A stretch of DNA of 64,000 nt, taken from Trochalopteron elliotii. Taxonomy: Eukaryota > Chordata > Aves > Passeriformes > Leiothrichidae. How positions within the stretch are numbered: position 1 is the first letter of the stretch; every line of letters starts with the position of its first letter. Shown in pieces: positions 48,151-60,589 of this stretch. The stretch spans positions 833,636 through 897,635 of the forward strand of contig JANPWX010000030.1 in assembly GCA_024734555.1 (NCBI GenBank). The letters run 5' to 3'. Under the pieces are notes generated by a model that was not told the DNA's origin, searched no databases, and saw nothing but the letters and a program-made list of their open reading frames with translations. The position numbers and the translations under genes were made by a program.

Positions 48151-51100
48151 GGTCTTAGGAATCTGGCTACAGGCATGAATATTTTGTCCTATTTTTTATT
48201 TTTCCCTCTTGAGAATAGTTGTCAGCTTGAAAGAAGGTGTCATGGCGAGACCAGTATCCTTTTATGGAAAATGTGTTCCAAAGAAAAGAATAAATCTCTC
48301 AGAGAAACAGCAGGAAACATCTTTATAATTTCATTAGCTCAATTTAAAGTTAATATTAAGCTTCTGAAATGTGTTTATTCATTTGTTTGCTGGCAGTCTG
48401 TTTGCACATTCTCCCTGCTTAACTTAAAAGCACAAGTTAAAAACTTGTGTTTTTATTCATGTGTTTTCCTCACTGTTTCCTAAGGCAAAAGAAAAACAAT
48501 TTTCAATAAAGCTTTCATTTTCTTTACAGGTGATTGAATGTTAAAGGTGTTAGATACCTGAGAATGGGTGAAAATAAAGAGGGGCAACATGCATAATATT
48601 AGTTAACAGTATTATTTAAGTGCCTACACAGTTTTCTCTTGCTAAACTACTTCACATCATCATCAATAGTATTTAATTGACTCTTTTACAAATGCCTTCT
48701 CCCAGAGACAGTGAAATATCCAAAATATAGCTAAATAGAGAAAAATTCCCCAAATCTCCCAATTAGGGAAAATTTCAGAGGGAGGTATAAATAGAGCATA
48801 ATTGAGACTTAAGTGGTACATATCCTGTTGTGACCTATTGCAGAGAAAACACTCACCCTTAGCTAACTATTTGAGAAAAGATATGCCTGGCACTGGTCTT
48901 GTAGTAAATAAAAGACATTCCTTCCCTTTAAATGTGAACTACTATGTGATTTTCAGCTCCAGCATGTCAGTTCAGTTTTCTTGGAGGGGAAGAATCTGGT
49001 GTCTGTAAGCTGCTTTTTAAGTGCTTAAGTGGATTTGAGAAGAAGGCAGCCATATACTTGGGGGAAAAAAAAGATTCCCTGAAGAAAAAAATTGATTTTC
49101 AGATTTCCCATTCAGAATTTAAAGGCAATTCTCTTTGTGTGCTCAATAGGTAGTAAAAATAGGACCTATTATAACCAATTGCTACTCTGAGTTTACATCC
49201 AGTTTCTTCACTGGAGCTCAGATTTAGCCCAGTATCTGCCTTGAGAAAAAATATGTATGTGAAAAGAAATGATGGAATTTGATGTAATACAGAAATAGTC
49301 CTACCAAGTATTACTAGAAATAAGGGGATGAAAGTGAACAAAGAAAAATCCATGCTGATAATGAGGAAAAATTTCATAGCAGTGAGGTCTGTTAGTCTGC
49401 TGAATGGCCTCCCAAGGGAATGAGTTGAACCCTCATTGCTTTAGTTATTTATAAAATGAACAAAATAGTCAAAATCCTTGCAAGGAGACACTCTTAATTA
49501 ACAAGAAGACAGGAAAAATGACCTAATGGGTCTTTTTTTCCATCTCCACTGTTCATGACTATTATTGTAGGCAAAACCTGGTTTGGCAATAAAATTATGG
49601 ATTTCAAATTTTCACTGCAATTTTGCAGCACTCTTATTCCGTAATAATAGCAGTACTTGCCCACTTTTCATTTCCCTCTATAAACTTTTGTGTTTTACTT
49701 TTCCTTCAAAGAGGACTATTTAGTAGCCCTCTGTCTAAAAACGGCTGTCAGGTAGCTTAATTTTCTTTAAATAATACTGCTTGTAAGTATAAGACAAATA
49801 TTTGGACCTTGTGCCTCCTAATTTTCATCAAGAGCTCTTCAGTCAGAGCTCAAGTCCAGGGTAACAGTACTGGGCAAAATGTCACTGCCTGTATCTATGG
49901 GTCATCCTATGAAATAAGGGGCTGCATGTACAGTCAAGTGTTGGGCTTTTGTTAATTTCCACAAACATAAATTTTGAAGGCATGACATGCAGCATATCTG
50001 TAATTAGGCTCCTTATATGATTGCAACACTTTTCTTCTTTCCACTGAAACCAGTCTTTGACCCGGAGTGTTTTCACGCTAGTAAGAGGCCCAGGCAAAGG
50101 TGATTCCTGCTCCTCTGTCCAGGCATCTCCAGTACCCATCAATGCCCTTCCCTTGCTCTCAGAAATCCCACATAGACTTGTATGGTGAACTGGCTCAAAC
50201 AAATGGTAACTCAGCAAAAATAACAGATAAGAAATAGTGCAAGGAGAGCAGCAATTGAACATGGTCCTTTATGGGCTTGCTTCTCAGCAGCAAGGTTTTT
50301 TTTTTTCAGATGATAGTGACATGAATTTTAATGGTTAATGCTGATGTCAAAACTGAAGTAATGCTGCAATGAGTCAGGCCCTGCTTCTTCGAAATGCTGT
50401 GCAAATATTTGCCAGTTACTCTTCCCAGCAGCCAGCAAGCTATGCAACCTTGTTGCTGCTTTATCAGAAGACAGATTGATGGAGCTGAAATCCAGGAAGA
50501 TCTGATTGTTATGTTACAGTCATGCAGCAAGGATGGGCAAAGGGCATTGAAGCCCATACTTCATAGTCAGCCCTAGATAAACCTGTGAGTAGCATGACCA
50601 AGATGACTAGAGTATAAAACAGAGAGAGACATGGTGCTAATGTGTATTTATTAGTGATTTACTGAGATGAATGTTCATCCCAAGAGTTAATCCAGGAATA
50701 TCCAAACCACTGTAATTATCCCTGCACAAAGGCTCTCTATTATTTGCCTGTTAAGTAACAAAGCCTTTTCATTACCTGGCACTGACATAACTTTAGCTGC
50801 AGTGGTAGGTAGGCAGTGAACTAGCTTCCCCTGTTTGTGGGGGATGGGATGTCATGGGATTAAGCCCTCCCCCGTCCCTGCCAGCTCTAGCAGAATACAA
50901 ACGGGATGGCCAAACTCTTCTTTGAATAAAAATTACTATCATTGCTAATATGCCAAATTTTGTGTACCACAAACAGTTGAAATCTCATGAACTGTACAAA
51001 AAGAACAAAGGAGCAAATTCCTGTCACACACAAAATGAAAACGTAGAAGCACTGGCCACAGGAAGGTAACTGTATTAAAATTGGGAAAGGATCCAAAATC

Positions 51101-51454
51101 TGTAGTAGCTCTCTAATCTGCAACACAAGAGCAAGGATTTTCATTATGTTTTGCATTCCACATGCGCCTTTGCTTTGGAGCTCTTATGCAATTGTTGATG
51201 CAGTAAAACCATTGTATTCATAATGATTTCAAAGATGTGGATGCTTCCAGGGTTTGACCTATTTTACCACTCATACATTATACACCGGGTAAAGCTACTC
51301 TCATAAGGCAGAGTCATTAGTACTTAAAATGTATCTGCCTGCTGCTGTCCCTTTTCTTTGCAAGGCTGCTGATTTTTTGCAATTCTAAATCAATTATTCT
51401 TTATTAAATAATTTATGTTTACATGCATCAATGCAAACTGCCCATGCACATTTT
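48151..51454. other. Unique non-coding sequence, no gene seen
   Basis: No supported exon, RNA gene or repeat. Overlapping frames on the two strands at 49,882-50,576 are 60-126 codons without domains. The region 48,560-48,800 is AT-rich. Confidence 0.5.
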
Positions 51455-51514
51455 AAGGCTGAGCTCAGTGTATGTAGATAAATTAAGGCAGAGATCAGTG
51501 TATAAAGATAACTG
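51455..51514. repeat. Imperfect 30-bp tandem duplication
   Basis: Two copies with a 30-bp period: AAGGCTGAGCTCAGTGTATG and AAGGCAGAGATCAGTGTATA start the two units, and both continue with (T/A)AGATAAA- or AGATAACT-like sequence. Several mismatches separate them, so the duplication is older than those at 6.6 and 8.2 kb. Confidence 0.8.
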
Positions 51515-52084
51515 TTGTTAGCCCATAGCAAATATTTCTGTTAAGTCTAAGTAGTCCTTTTCAATTTGTGGTATTTTTAACTTTGGAGATATAAACACAG
51601 ACCTGTGGTCATTACTTCCAGACTAACAATACAGCTCAGGTTTTTGGAGGTTGAGATTCAGCAAAACTCCTAATCCCCTGCTTGGCTTTCAGTGGGATGA
51701 AGTCTTCCCTAGAGAAGCATGATTGAGACCTATTAATGTCTACAGATCTCAAACTTTGCTCTGCACAGTAAGGTGCAAACAACTTTTTGAAGATCAGTTA
51801 ATGCTTCAGGATTTTTCCATGAGCCAGACCGCAATTTTTGTGTGCCGCAGTCATCATTGCAAGGACAAACCTTCCTGCTTCTTTTTGAAAAAAGAATTAA
51901 TAACTGATCACCAAATAGTGTAGTTGATGGCTTATTTTCTTTAGATCCCCTGAGCCATTCTGTGTGATACTGCCAGCAAGCTTGAACTATGAAGACAGCA
52001 CTGATTTCTCCAGGGTCTACCAAGGATTGCCACAGTAAGAACAGGCCCAGGACAAATGTATTCTCCCACTGCTGAAGTGTTACC
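51515..52084. other. Non-coding sequence left of a CR1 tip
   Basis: A 137-codon minus frame (51,733-52,146) crosses into the CR1 tip on the opposite strand and has no domain. Part of the right half may be CR1 3' UTR too worn to recognise. Confidence 0.45.
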
Positions 52085-52160
52085 ACAGGTGAGGCATACA
52101 GCATGCATGGGAGATGATCTCCAGAGATGCCTTCCAACCCCAACAATACCGTGATTCTGT
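52085..52160 (+). mobile_element. CR1 LINE 3' tip, sense
   Basis: ATGGGAGATGATCTCCAGAG, GCCTTCCAACCCC and ACCGTGATTCTGTGAGATG match the last bases of CR1 3' UTR, including the short terminal ATTCTGTGA-type repeat used in target-primed insertion. Only the tip is clear, consistent with strong 5' truncation. Confidence 0.8.
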
Positions 52161-55100
52161 GAGATGATGAGTAGGCTCAGATCAAAAGTTTGCTTGCAGC
52201 AGTGGGGGAAGATAGTGAATACCACCCTTCCCCCTTCCTTCCTCCACAGGGATCTTGTTTTCTGTGGGTCAGTCTTCCCCTTTCTCCACAAAACCTGGAT
52301 TAATCTCTCTGAAGCAGCTGCACAACAAAAGCTTAGATGTCTGCCCAGAAAAATCTTTCCTCTGTACCAGCTGCACTAGTGGTATCAGGGCAGAGATCTT
52401 CCCTTTACCTGCTTTGGCAGAGAGAGACTCTTCAACATCGTGCCGCTCCTTTTGATTTGTCTGACTTTTTGAAACCATAGTAAGGGAGATGCCACTACAC
52501 TGCTGAAGATGACCCATCAGCTGGTCACTTCAGCACTAGGGCAGAGACCAGAGCTGCTCCCAGGGCTGAATTCAGGGCAGGACCAAGGGTTTTCCCAGTT
52601 CCCTGTTGTAGTCTTACACCTCGGCTCTGTGCTGAGGTGGATGATGTTTCTCTGCATTACTCTGGGCTCTTGAGTGCTTTGGGGCCGAAGTGTGGTCTCT
52701 AATGAGAAGTTAAATGAAACCTTTGCTGTTTCTGTGACCTCCAAAAATAGGAGCAAAGTGAAAACAGAGGCAAGAGTCAATCAGCCAGTGATTACATTAA
52801 AGAAAATGGTTCTCTGTGGAAAGCATGAAAGAGAAAACAGACTGGGTGCTGGGATTGAAGTAAAGAAAACAAGACTTGTGGGGTTTTGAGGTCTTTTACT
52901 TTACTTTTAATCTTTTCATAGTGTATTTTAAATTCATAAATAATGGAATAAAAAAGACACCAACAAAACTCAACTAAATGATCTTGAGCCCTCAAGCCTC
53001 AATCAAAAAATAAACACTATAATGCTTTTAAAAGGAATTAGAAATGCACAATTATAGTATTCCATGTTTAAAAATAAAGCTGTTGAATAAATGAACAATA
53101 CCATGGCTGAAAAGTATTTCAGCTGAAGAGTGAAATCCCTGCAGAGAGTGATCTGTGAGATTCTGCAGGAAATCTGCATTACAATACGCCATTTCCATTT
53201 CCAGGGAGGGACTCACAGAAGGACACATGGAGGAGAAGAAAGAAATGAAAAAACCCCAGTCCTTTATGCCTAGGTTGTAGGGGGCCTTGGCCCATCATTC
53301 TCATGCTAAACAGTTACTTCTTCTACAGGTACCCAACTTAAATGGGAATATTTTTTGAAAGAATACTGAATGTGAAAAAGGCTAACAGAACTGATTCTTA
53401 GGTTAAAGAAAACTGTCTCCATAGCTCACTTAGATAGCAGACATGAGTTTACTTCTCTGTCTTCCTGAAAATGAAGTAAGGAGGGTGTCTGAAGCACTGA
53501 ACTACTACTCTACTGCTCTTTGTCTTCTGCCCCTCCATTCCGACTACTCCACCTCTTGTTACTAATTAAATATCTTTGCAGTAGAGGAAAGGTTTCTAGC
53601 TAGATCATTAGCCCACTAGTCAACCAGCTTATGAGGGGTGCAGGATGCCAAGGTCCTAAGGCTGCTCCAGGGACTATCACAATCTGGTGTTGCTGCTCTC
53701 CAGTACAGGGGATTACAAACAGTGCCCTTTAGGCTTGAGTCTTCTGGCTGTAGTTTAGCAGCTGGGGAAATGGCCGTCCAGGGACTTGGATACACAAACT
53801 GTTATGTCCTGGCTGACTGCCCCATCTGAAGGCTAGGGTGCAATGGGCCAGCCTCACTTGTGTGTGGAAAAATTTACACAAGGCTGGTTTCCTTTTTGCT
53901 GCAGAGTGGGAAAATTTGTGAAATCTTTGTCAAATTTGTGGGACAGGAAAAACGGAAAGGCAGCAAGTGGAAGAAAAAAAGGAATAAAGTTCCTGGCTTC
54001 TAGTCCCCAGGTTACTAAGCCAGGCATAGCAGAGTGTGATTGGGTCACTGGCAATAGCATGTTCACATGGTTACATTGGTGGAGAGCTGCAGTAAACATA
54101 CAGTGCTGTCTGCATCATGCCTAGCAGGCAGAGAAAGTGTTTTGGCAGATGGAAAGAATGGGCCCATCAGCTGCATACATCTGTTTGTTGCAATCTGTAC
54201 TTTAACTAATACAATGGGCTGCCACCCTCTTTGTGGAAGATGACAATCTTGAAGACAAGTAGATGCCATGTTTCTGTCTCCTTAGCATTTCATTACACAC
54301 AGAGTATCTTCTGCTTGGGCATGTACTGAAAGGAAGAGAAACCACAAAGCAATTAGCATCTGGTTATTTCTGCTAATCAGAAGTTTGTGGTGATTCAAAA
54401 AAAGACCCAAGATTTGCCCTTGACCTCTACTCCTGGAAAGCATGTGTTATACCAAAATATGATCTAATTAGGGATGGAATAAATTGAAATTTCTACACTT
54501 GTACAAACATTAATACTTGCCTTCATACCTGGATTTAGCCACATTTTATGTATGTGCATTATATCTATGGATTTGTGTATTTATGTTTGTGTGGGTGTGT
54601 GTACGAAGGACTGTGTGTACATTTCACATAGGTGTGTATGTGAGGGGGCAGTTTTAAAAGCATACCTTACATGGTATAAAATATACTGCTACATAAATCA
54701 CAGGAAGAATTCCATCTCTAATTTAAAGTACACTCCAGAAAGAGCAATTATTGCCTCTAAAATGCTTCTGTTAAATTCATGAGACACCATACAATTTTAT
54801 TCATGTTATCATCTACGGTTGCCTGAAAGTGTAAAAAAAAAAAAAAACCTTAGCCACTAGCAGAGAAATGTGCAAAATACTGTCAAAGGAGTGGCAAAGG
54901 TCATTTCTATTGCCTGCCTTTTTATGCGTTCCATTTTTGTCTTTTTTTTTTTCTCATTGCAGTTTGTTTGTGTACATTGCAAAACTTTAATGGAAGAAAA
55001 TATGAGGGGGCAAAATAAATATAAAGAAACAGACTGCTGTTCAACAGTGCTGAGCTGGTATTTCCACGAATGATGTTAGACTCGTGTTTAGAATAGAAAT

Positions 55101-58100
55101 TCGGAAGGTCCACAAACAGAAGGTTGCAGAAATGCTTTTCTCCTTTTCTCTCACTTTTACACTTGATACATTTTAAAATTAACACCTATTTCTGTGTAGT
55201 TTGATAAATGTGTTATCATTAAGCACAGCAGCACTGATTCTGTGAGGCACAGAAAGGAGAGGCCTTGGAACAGCTGGACCATACATTTTCTTTGTTGCTG
55301 TAGATGGCCCATTGCTCTGTGCATGGGATTTTGTTTGTGCAGGTTCAAATTCCAAACTCGCTTGCTTAACCCCTACAGTAATAGCAACTGATTAGAGCTT
55401 AACACAGCAATAACAACATTTCCATATGCAGGTGCCTGACATCAGGCATGAGAGCTCCATTTGAGATCCCTGAGAAAAGGTACCATTTTCCAGAGATAGC
55501 AGCAAGCATTTGCAGTTTTTGTTGGATTCAGTTGTATCAGCATGTCCTTCATTTCTCTGAGAAGGAGAAGCCCTTAACTCTGGTTAATCAGTTGAAATAT
55601 TATCTTGATCTTCTCAGTAAAGTGTCTTAAATTCAGACGAGATTTTCTTGTTCAGAATCAGGCTTAGCAAAATGTATAAATAAACGTGGAGGTAAAAGGC
55701 AAGACTGAATATAATCACATACTTAAGTGCTTTCCTGTATAAGGAAAGCATCTTAAATATTTTGTTGAGTCAGTCCCTAATTGTCTGTTATGCCTACCTT
55801 AAAATGAGATTTACAACTGTTCTGGCAATGTTTGAAGGCAGTGTACATTAATTTCTATAGCTACTTTATATTTTTTGCTATAAGTTTGCTTTCTCCCTTC
55901 TTACTGGAACAGTCCTTCTAGTAGTGAAGAAAACTCCATGTGAAGTATGAACACAGTCCTTGAATGAACACTTTATTCCTTGAGATAAGGAAGAACACTG
56001 TAAGTAAAATGTGATGGATAAGCTGACCTCTGTAAAAAACCCAAAGTGTTCCTGTTTCCACCTAAAATACCACTCAGTAGGTGATGATGCAGGTTTTTAC
56101 CCCTCACAAGAGTCTACTTAGTTGCAGACTTCCAAAAGTGAAAAATGGTGTAGAAAAGGTGACATTACAGTTAAGAGGCTGCACCTCCTGTGCAGATGCA
56201 GAAATGACACCAAGCAGAGTTTGTGAGAAAGCTGTGCAAGCCTTTCCCCAGGGGTCACTGCAGAAGTGGGGTGAATGGTAGCTGAAACAAGGGTGTTATG
56301 GACAGTGCTCGAGTGTCAGGCAGTCCCAGCTGTACTCTCAGGACCACAGCCAAGAGAGGTAACAAGGTGTTGTATGCAAATATTTCCATCAAGAAGGCAG
56401 AAATTCCTGAAATCTCCGCATGTTGAATAGTCTTCGGGGAGTTCCAGCATAATTTGTCATATCAGAAGCTTTAAACTTTCAGAGTTTTTAGATGATTAGA
56501 CTAACTGGACACTAGGATCTCTAGGCCCCTTTTATAGGTAAGAACAAAATACTGACACTCCAATCCAGTGACATAAATTGCTTGATTTGTAGACACAGTG
56601 TATTTCAATGCATTTTCATATTTATTTCATCTATGGAGAAGCTTAGATCTGGGCAGGGAACCTATTCCCAGCCCTTTGAAACTGTTTATGGTTGAAATTG
56701 TTTTTCCTGTTGGAACAAACCCAACATGCTTTTAGATTTTTTCATGGAGAGAAGGCACATCACTGAACTGTTAAGAGCCTGCTCATAGTGAGTTAAATCA
56801 GGTACTCTACAGAACTCAGTATGGATTATTTGAGCTGGAATTTGTTTATCTGAGTTTTGGACAATCCATGTATGAACCTGTGCAACTCATGTATTCTGTC
56901 TCTAGTGTTTTTATGATTAAAAAGACAGGGAGAAAATTATACCTCAGAAAACTACTGTTTACAACTAATGTCCCAAGATGAGTTGAATCCCTGTAGTGAA
57001 GACTACCACATACCGCTCAAATTGTTTTTTGTCTACCCAAATTTCTAGCTTTACTGCCCACCTGCCTAGCCAGTAAATATGACTGGCACATTTCAGCACT
57101 GATGTAGAATTAAGGTGTCAGAAAGTCCACATTTGCTTTCACCTGGTCCTGGACTGAGTGCAGCTCTGATTTCTGACACAAACAAAGCCTCAGATTTCTT
57201 AAATTAGCATTGGCTTCTGACTCAGACACTCCCACCTTCTCCCTGACCTGCAAACACTAACCTAGGCCAGCCAACTCCCCTTCCTACCAATATACCTATA
57301 AGCATAGGTCTAAAAAAATAAATAATAAATTCTCTGTTTGCCCCCCAGTAAAATAGTTTTGTCAGTCTGCATTTCTCAGGCCTTTATGAAAGGGACTTTC
57401 TTTTAACTGTGACTTGTGCAAGCAACTACATGCATAATTTCTGTTTGATAAACAGTAAAAACAATGCTAAAATTAAAACATTCTTTTTGTCAGCATATGT
57501 AGCTGGAATGGTGAAGGCTGTTCTTCTAGTAGGGAGAGATCTTGCACACATTTATTTATCTGGTTAAACTTTGTGGCTCATTTTTAAAGCCAGCAACTTC
57601 TCAACCCCAAGCAGCAGAGCACAAGTAAAGGCAGATGGTCGAATGAAGCAGAAAGACTGACTATAAAAAGCTCAGCCTTCCAATAATGCTGCTGCCTCCC
57701 AGTTTTTTCATACAAATCTCTCCATTTTGCCTTCCAGAGCCTCACAATTAAAATTCTATTCTGCCTGTCTAATCAAGACAGCAAATCTATTGAATTGCAT
57801 AATGCTGAGGATAATCAAGGAAGGATGTGACATGAATCCATTTTTCTTTACAGGTAGAAAATGAAATATTTTCTTTCGTCCCCTGAAAACAGATGGGTGG
57901 CTGAGGAATTTTTATATGGACTATCTTCTCCCTTTTGTTCCTTTCTACCTTTGGCACCAGTCATTCACTGCTGAGTAGATCTGCCCATCAGGGACCACCG
58001 GCATGGGGGCAAACAGGTTTCAGAGATGACAGTGCCTTAGTGGAGTGGGACAGGCACTGCATGTGGCTCTAGGTGCAAGTGGATTTAAGTGGTGGTGTTA

Positions 58101-60369
58101 ATCTCCTCACTGCCTACCCCTTTACTTTAAGGTTATTTTTCCAGTAGCCTGAAGAACTGAATAAAATGTGTATTTGCTCCCTAGTTTCTGTAGCTAAGCC
58201 CTGTTTATTAATGTACTCTGAAATCCCTTCTGCACCTCCTCTAATTCATATTTACATCATTTAGGGCTGGTCTGGGCTCTGGAGAAGAAAACAAGGGCTT
58301 ACAGGATTTGATCCTGCAGTCTGTGGGTTCTCACACTTAACTAAGTGACCAAATGTAACTCTGGAGGGAGGGCACGTCACTCCCTCTCAGCTGTTTGAAG
58401 AGGAGCTGTGTGAGCTTGTGCAATCACTGAAATTGGCACATAGCTTCCTATCCACCAGTAAATCCCTGAGCATTGAGGTGAACAGGCAGACTACTTTTTG
58501 TGTAAAGTCAGAGAGGGAATCAACCCAACTGAGCTGAACTGGTTTGTAACCCAATCACACTTAATTTGGTTACAGGAAAAACAAGGCCCATGGAGTTTCA
58601 ACCCTGTTCCTGTGCAACATCAGGAATCTGATTTGTGCCGATCTCATAATCGGGTGCAGACAACAAGGAAAACAAGTCCTTGCAGTGGTTTCTTTACTGA
58701 GCCTAACAAACCACATCTGATAAGCTATATAATTTGCTACAGCAATTTGTGCCAAAAATAAAAGGCACAGTCCTACAGTGCAGCACGTTTCTGAGAAAAA
58801 CAGAACCCCACCTCTTGCCTCTGCAGCATCCTTCTCTTTCTTTTGCTCTCTCAGTGAGCCTGAGCAGATGCCTACCATCCTGAATGACTGCCTCTGTGCT
58901 GCTGTGCCTGCCCTGCTCCCCAAACTGATTTTGGCTCCCTTCTTCTCTGAAGGATGATCCAAGGTGATGGCACTAGCAGGGTTAGGAAATGATGACAGTA
59001 CTTTGATGACTTGAACACAGAAGGTTGTTTCTTGGCTGAGTGGCCCTTACTAGAGGGGAAGAAGCTGAAGATCTAAATTGTCAAGTAATAAGCTATACAA
59101 CTTTTTCTAAAAGAGCCCAGCCTTTTTTTGTTGTTGTTGTTTTTGTTGTTGATTTGACAGTTATTCTAATGTTGCAAGAAATGTGTCTTTTTTTAGTTCA
59201 GTGACCAGAAAAGGAACTGGTTCTTCATGTGTATTTTCTATACCAGGCCACTAATGGAGAAAAAAATTTCCTATGCTTTTTGGGGTGTGTGTGTGTGTTT
59301 TTCTTTGTCCTGTTGCATACAGAGAGAGAGGGAAAGAAAAAAAGCAAACAATACAAAGTTCTGAAGAACGCAAGCTGTCAGCTACGCAGTGAAATAACTT
59401 GGAGGTTAAATGTGAATCCCTCCAGTATATTTTCTAATTTGGATTTTGCCAAGGTTACCTTAAAAACCTTAATGCTTTTTGCAGTGTTTACAGCAAAAAC
59501 TGCAGATGTGCTTCTTGGTTATTAGAGGGAAAGCATATGAGAGGGAGGTGGACTAAGAGGAAAGGAGAATGAAAGGTCAATGATTTTAATTCTACCTCGC
59601 TGAATTCCAAAGTTTGAAGGGATATATTTGCTTGAAAGGTCATGCTATGGAAGGTAAGCACCCTGAAAGCAGGGTGTTCGGGATTGCACAGTGGAAATAA
59701 ACAACAAGGTAACTTGCTGGGATGTTTGCATGTCAAAGGTGACAAAAAACCTGCCTTTCTTTTCAAAGCCTCTCAGCCCTCTGCAAACTCACTGGGATCA
59801 GGACTGGAGTTTAAAGGCAACACACTGGTGTTTGCTTTAACTCCTTAGACAAAAGCCCTATCCAGAAGCCAGCAAGATTTCACTCCTTACTGAAAACAAC
59901 TAAAGGAGAGAGCAGCAGGCTTCATATCAGAGCAGTACTTGAAACTTTCAGTGTTCGTGAGTTCAGTGAGTTCACACTGTGTTCCCTTAAATATGAAAAT
60001 TCTAGAAAAACAAATGCTGGGCACAAAGATCTGCAATGCTGACTTTGATTATAAAAATCCTTCTGACGATAATTTTGAGGCTAAATATATCATACTTTGG
60101 TCCTTTGCTTGCACATAACTCAGCACAAGAGATTCCAAATTTATGACTATTGCCTCTGAGCATTACTATGACACAACAGTGGATACTGATAATGTTATTT
60201 ATTCTTCAGTTAAAGTTACCTGGAAGGAGTGAGAGCCTTCAAGTCAAGTATCAAGAAAGTTTTCCTTTAACACCCACCCCTCCTCTCTGCCCCCCTGGCC
60301 AATTCTTGCATGGTTCATTAATGGATCTTAACTATATAACAGCACTGGAAGGAAGGAAAATTCTTACAC
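52161..60369. other. Unique non-coding sequence, no gene seen
   Basis: More than 8 kb without a supported gene. Simple sequence includes an A run of about 15 at 54,832-54,846 and a short (GT)n at 59,285-59,297. Frames reach 130 codons (58,570-58,962 minus) but without domains. The T/G-rich stretch at 59,120-59,150 is simple. A GGTTCAAATTCC word at 55,341 was checked as a tRNA B box and dismissed. Other old repeats may be present below my recognition threshold. Confidence 0.5.
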
Positions 60370-60490
60370 AGGCAAGGACGAGGAAGGCGCACGACAGAAT
60401 AAGTGACTTATACAAGGTCATGCAGGAAACCTGATGCTGTGCCAAGAACAGAGTGTAAGTTCCTTGAGTTCTAGTTAAGCTCTTTGTCCA
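60370..60490 (-). mobile_element. Old MIR/CORE-SINE fragment, antisense
   Basis: GGACGAGGAAGGCGCACGAC, AGAATAAGTGACTTATACAA, GGTCATGCAGGAAACCTGAT and GCTGTGCCAAGAACAGAG follow the antisense MIR pattern (GATGAGGAAACTGAGGCAC, AGTGACTTGCCCAAGGTCAC, GCAGAGCCAGGAATAGAA). It is the best MIR match in the window. A 94-codon plus frame (60,150-60,434) runs through it and is chance. Confidence 0.7.
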
Positions 60491-60540
60491 TTTACCCATC
60501 CTCCTGCCTGCTTGCCCAAGTCAAATAAACAATGACAGCC

Positions 60541-60553
60541 ACACATGCACACA

Positions 60554-60585
<32 letters not shown>
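60541..60585. repeat. (CA)n microsatellite
   Basis: CA units starting irregularly (ACACATGCACACACGCGCAC) and then about 12 uninterrupted CA pairs. A few related CACATGCAC words continue to about 60,620. Confidence 0.95.

Positions 60586-60589
<4 letters not shown>

Noticed and set aside
51733..52146. 137-codon minus frame
   Set aside because: It crosses a CR1 3' tip on the opposite strand and shows no domain.
55335..55360. GGTTCAAATTCC word resembling a tRNA B box
   Set aside because: No A box at the expected distance, no cloverleaf stems and no terminator T run after it.
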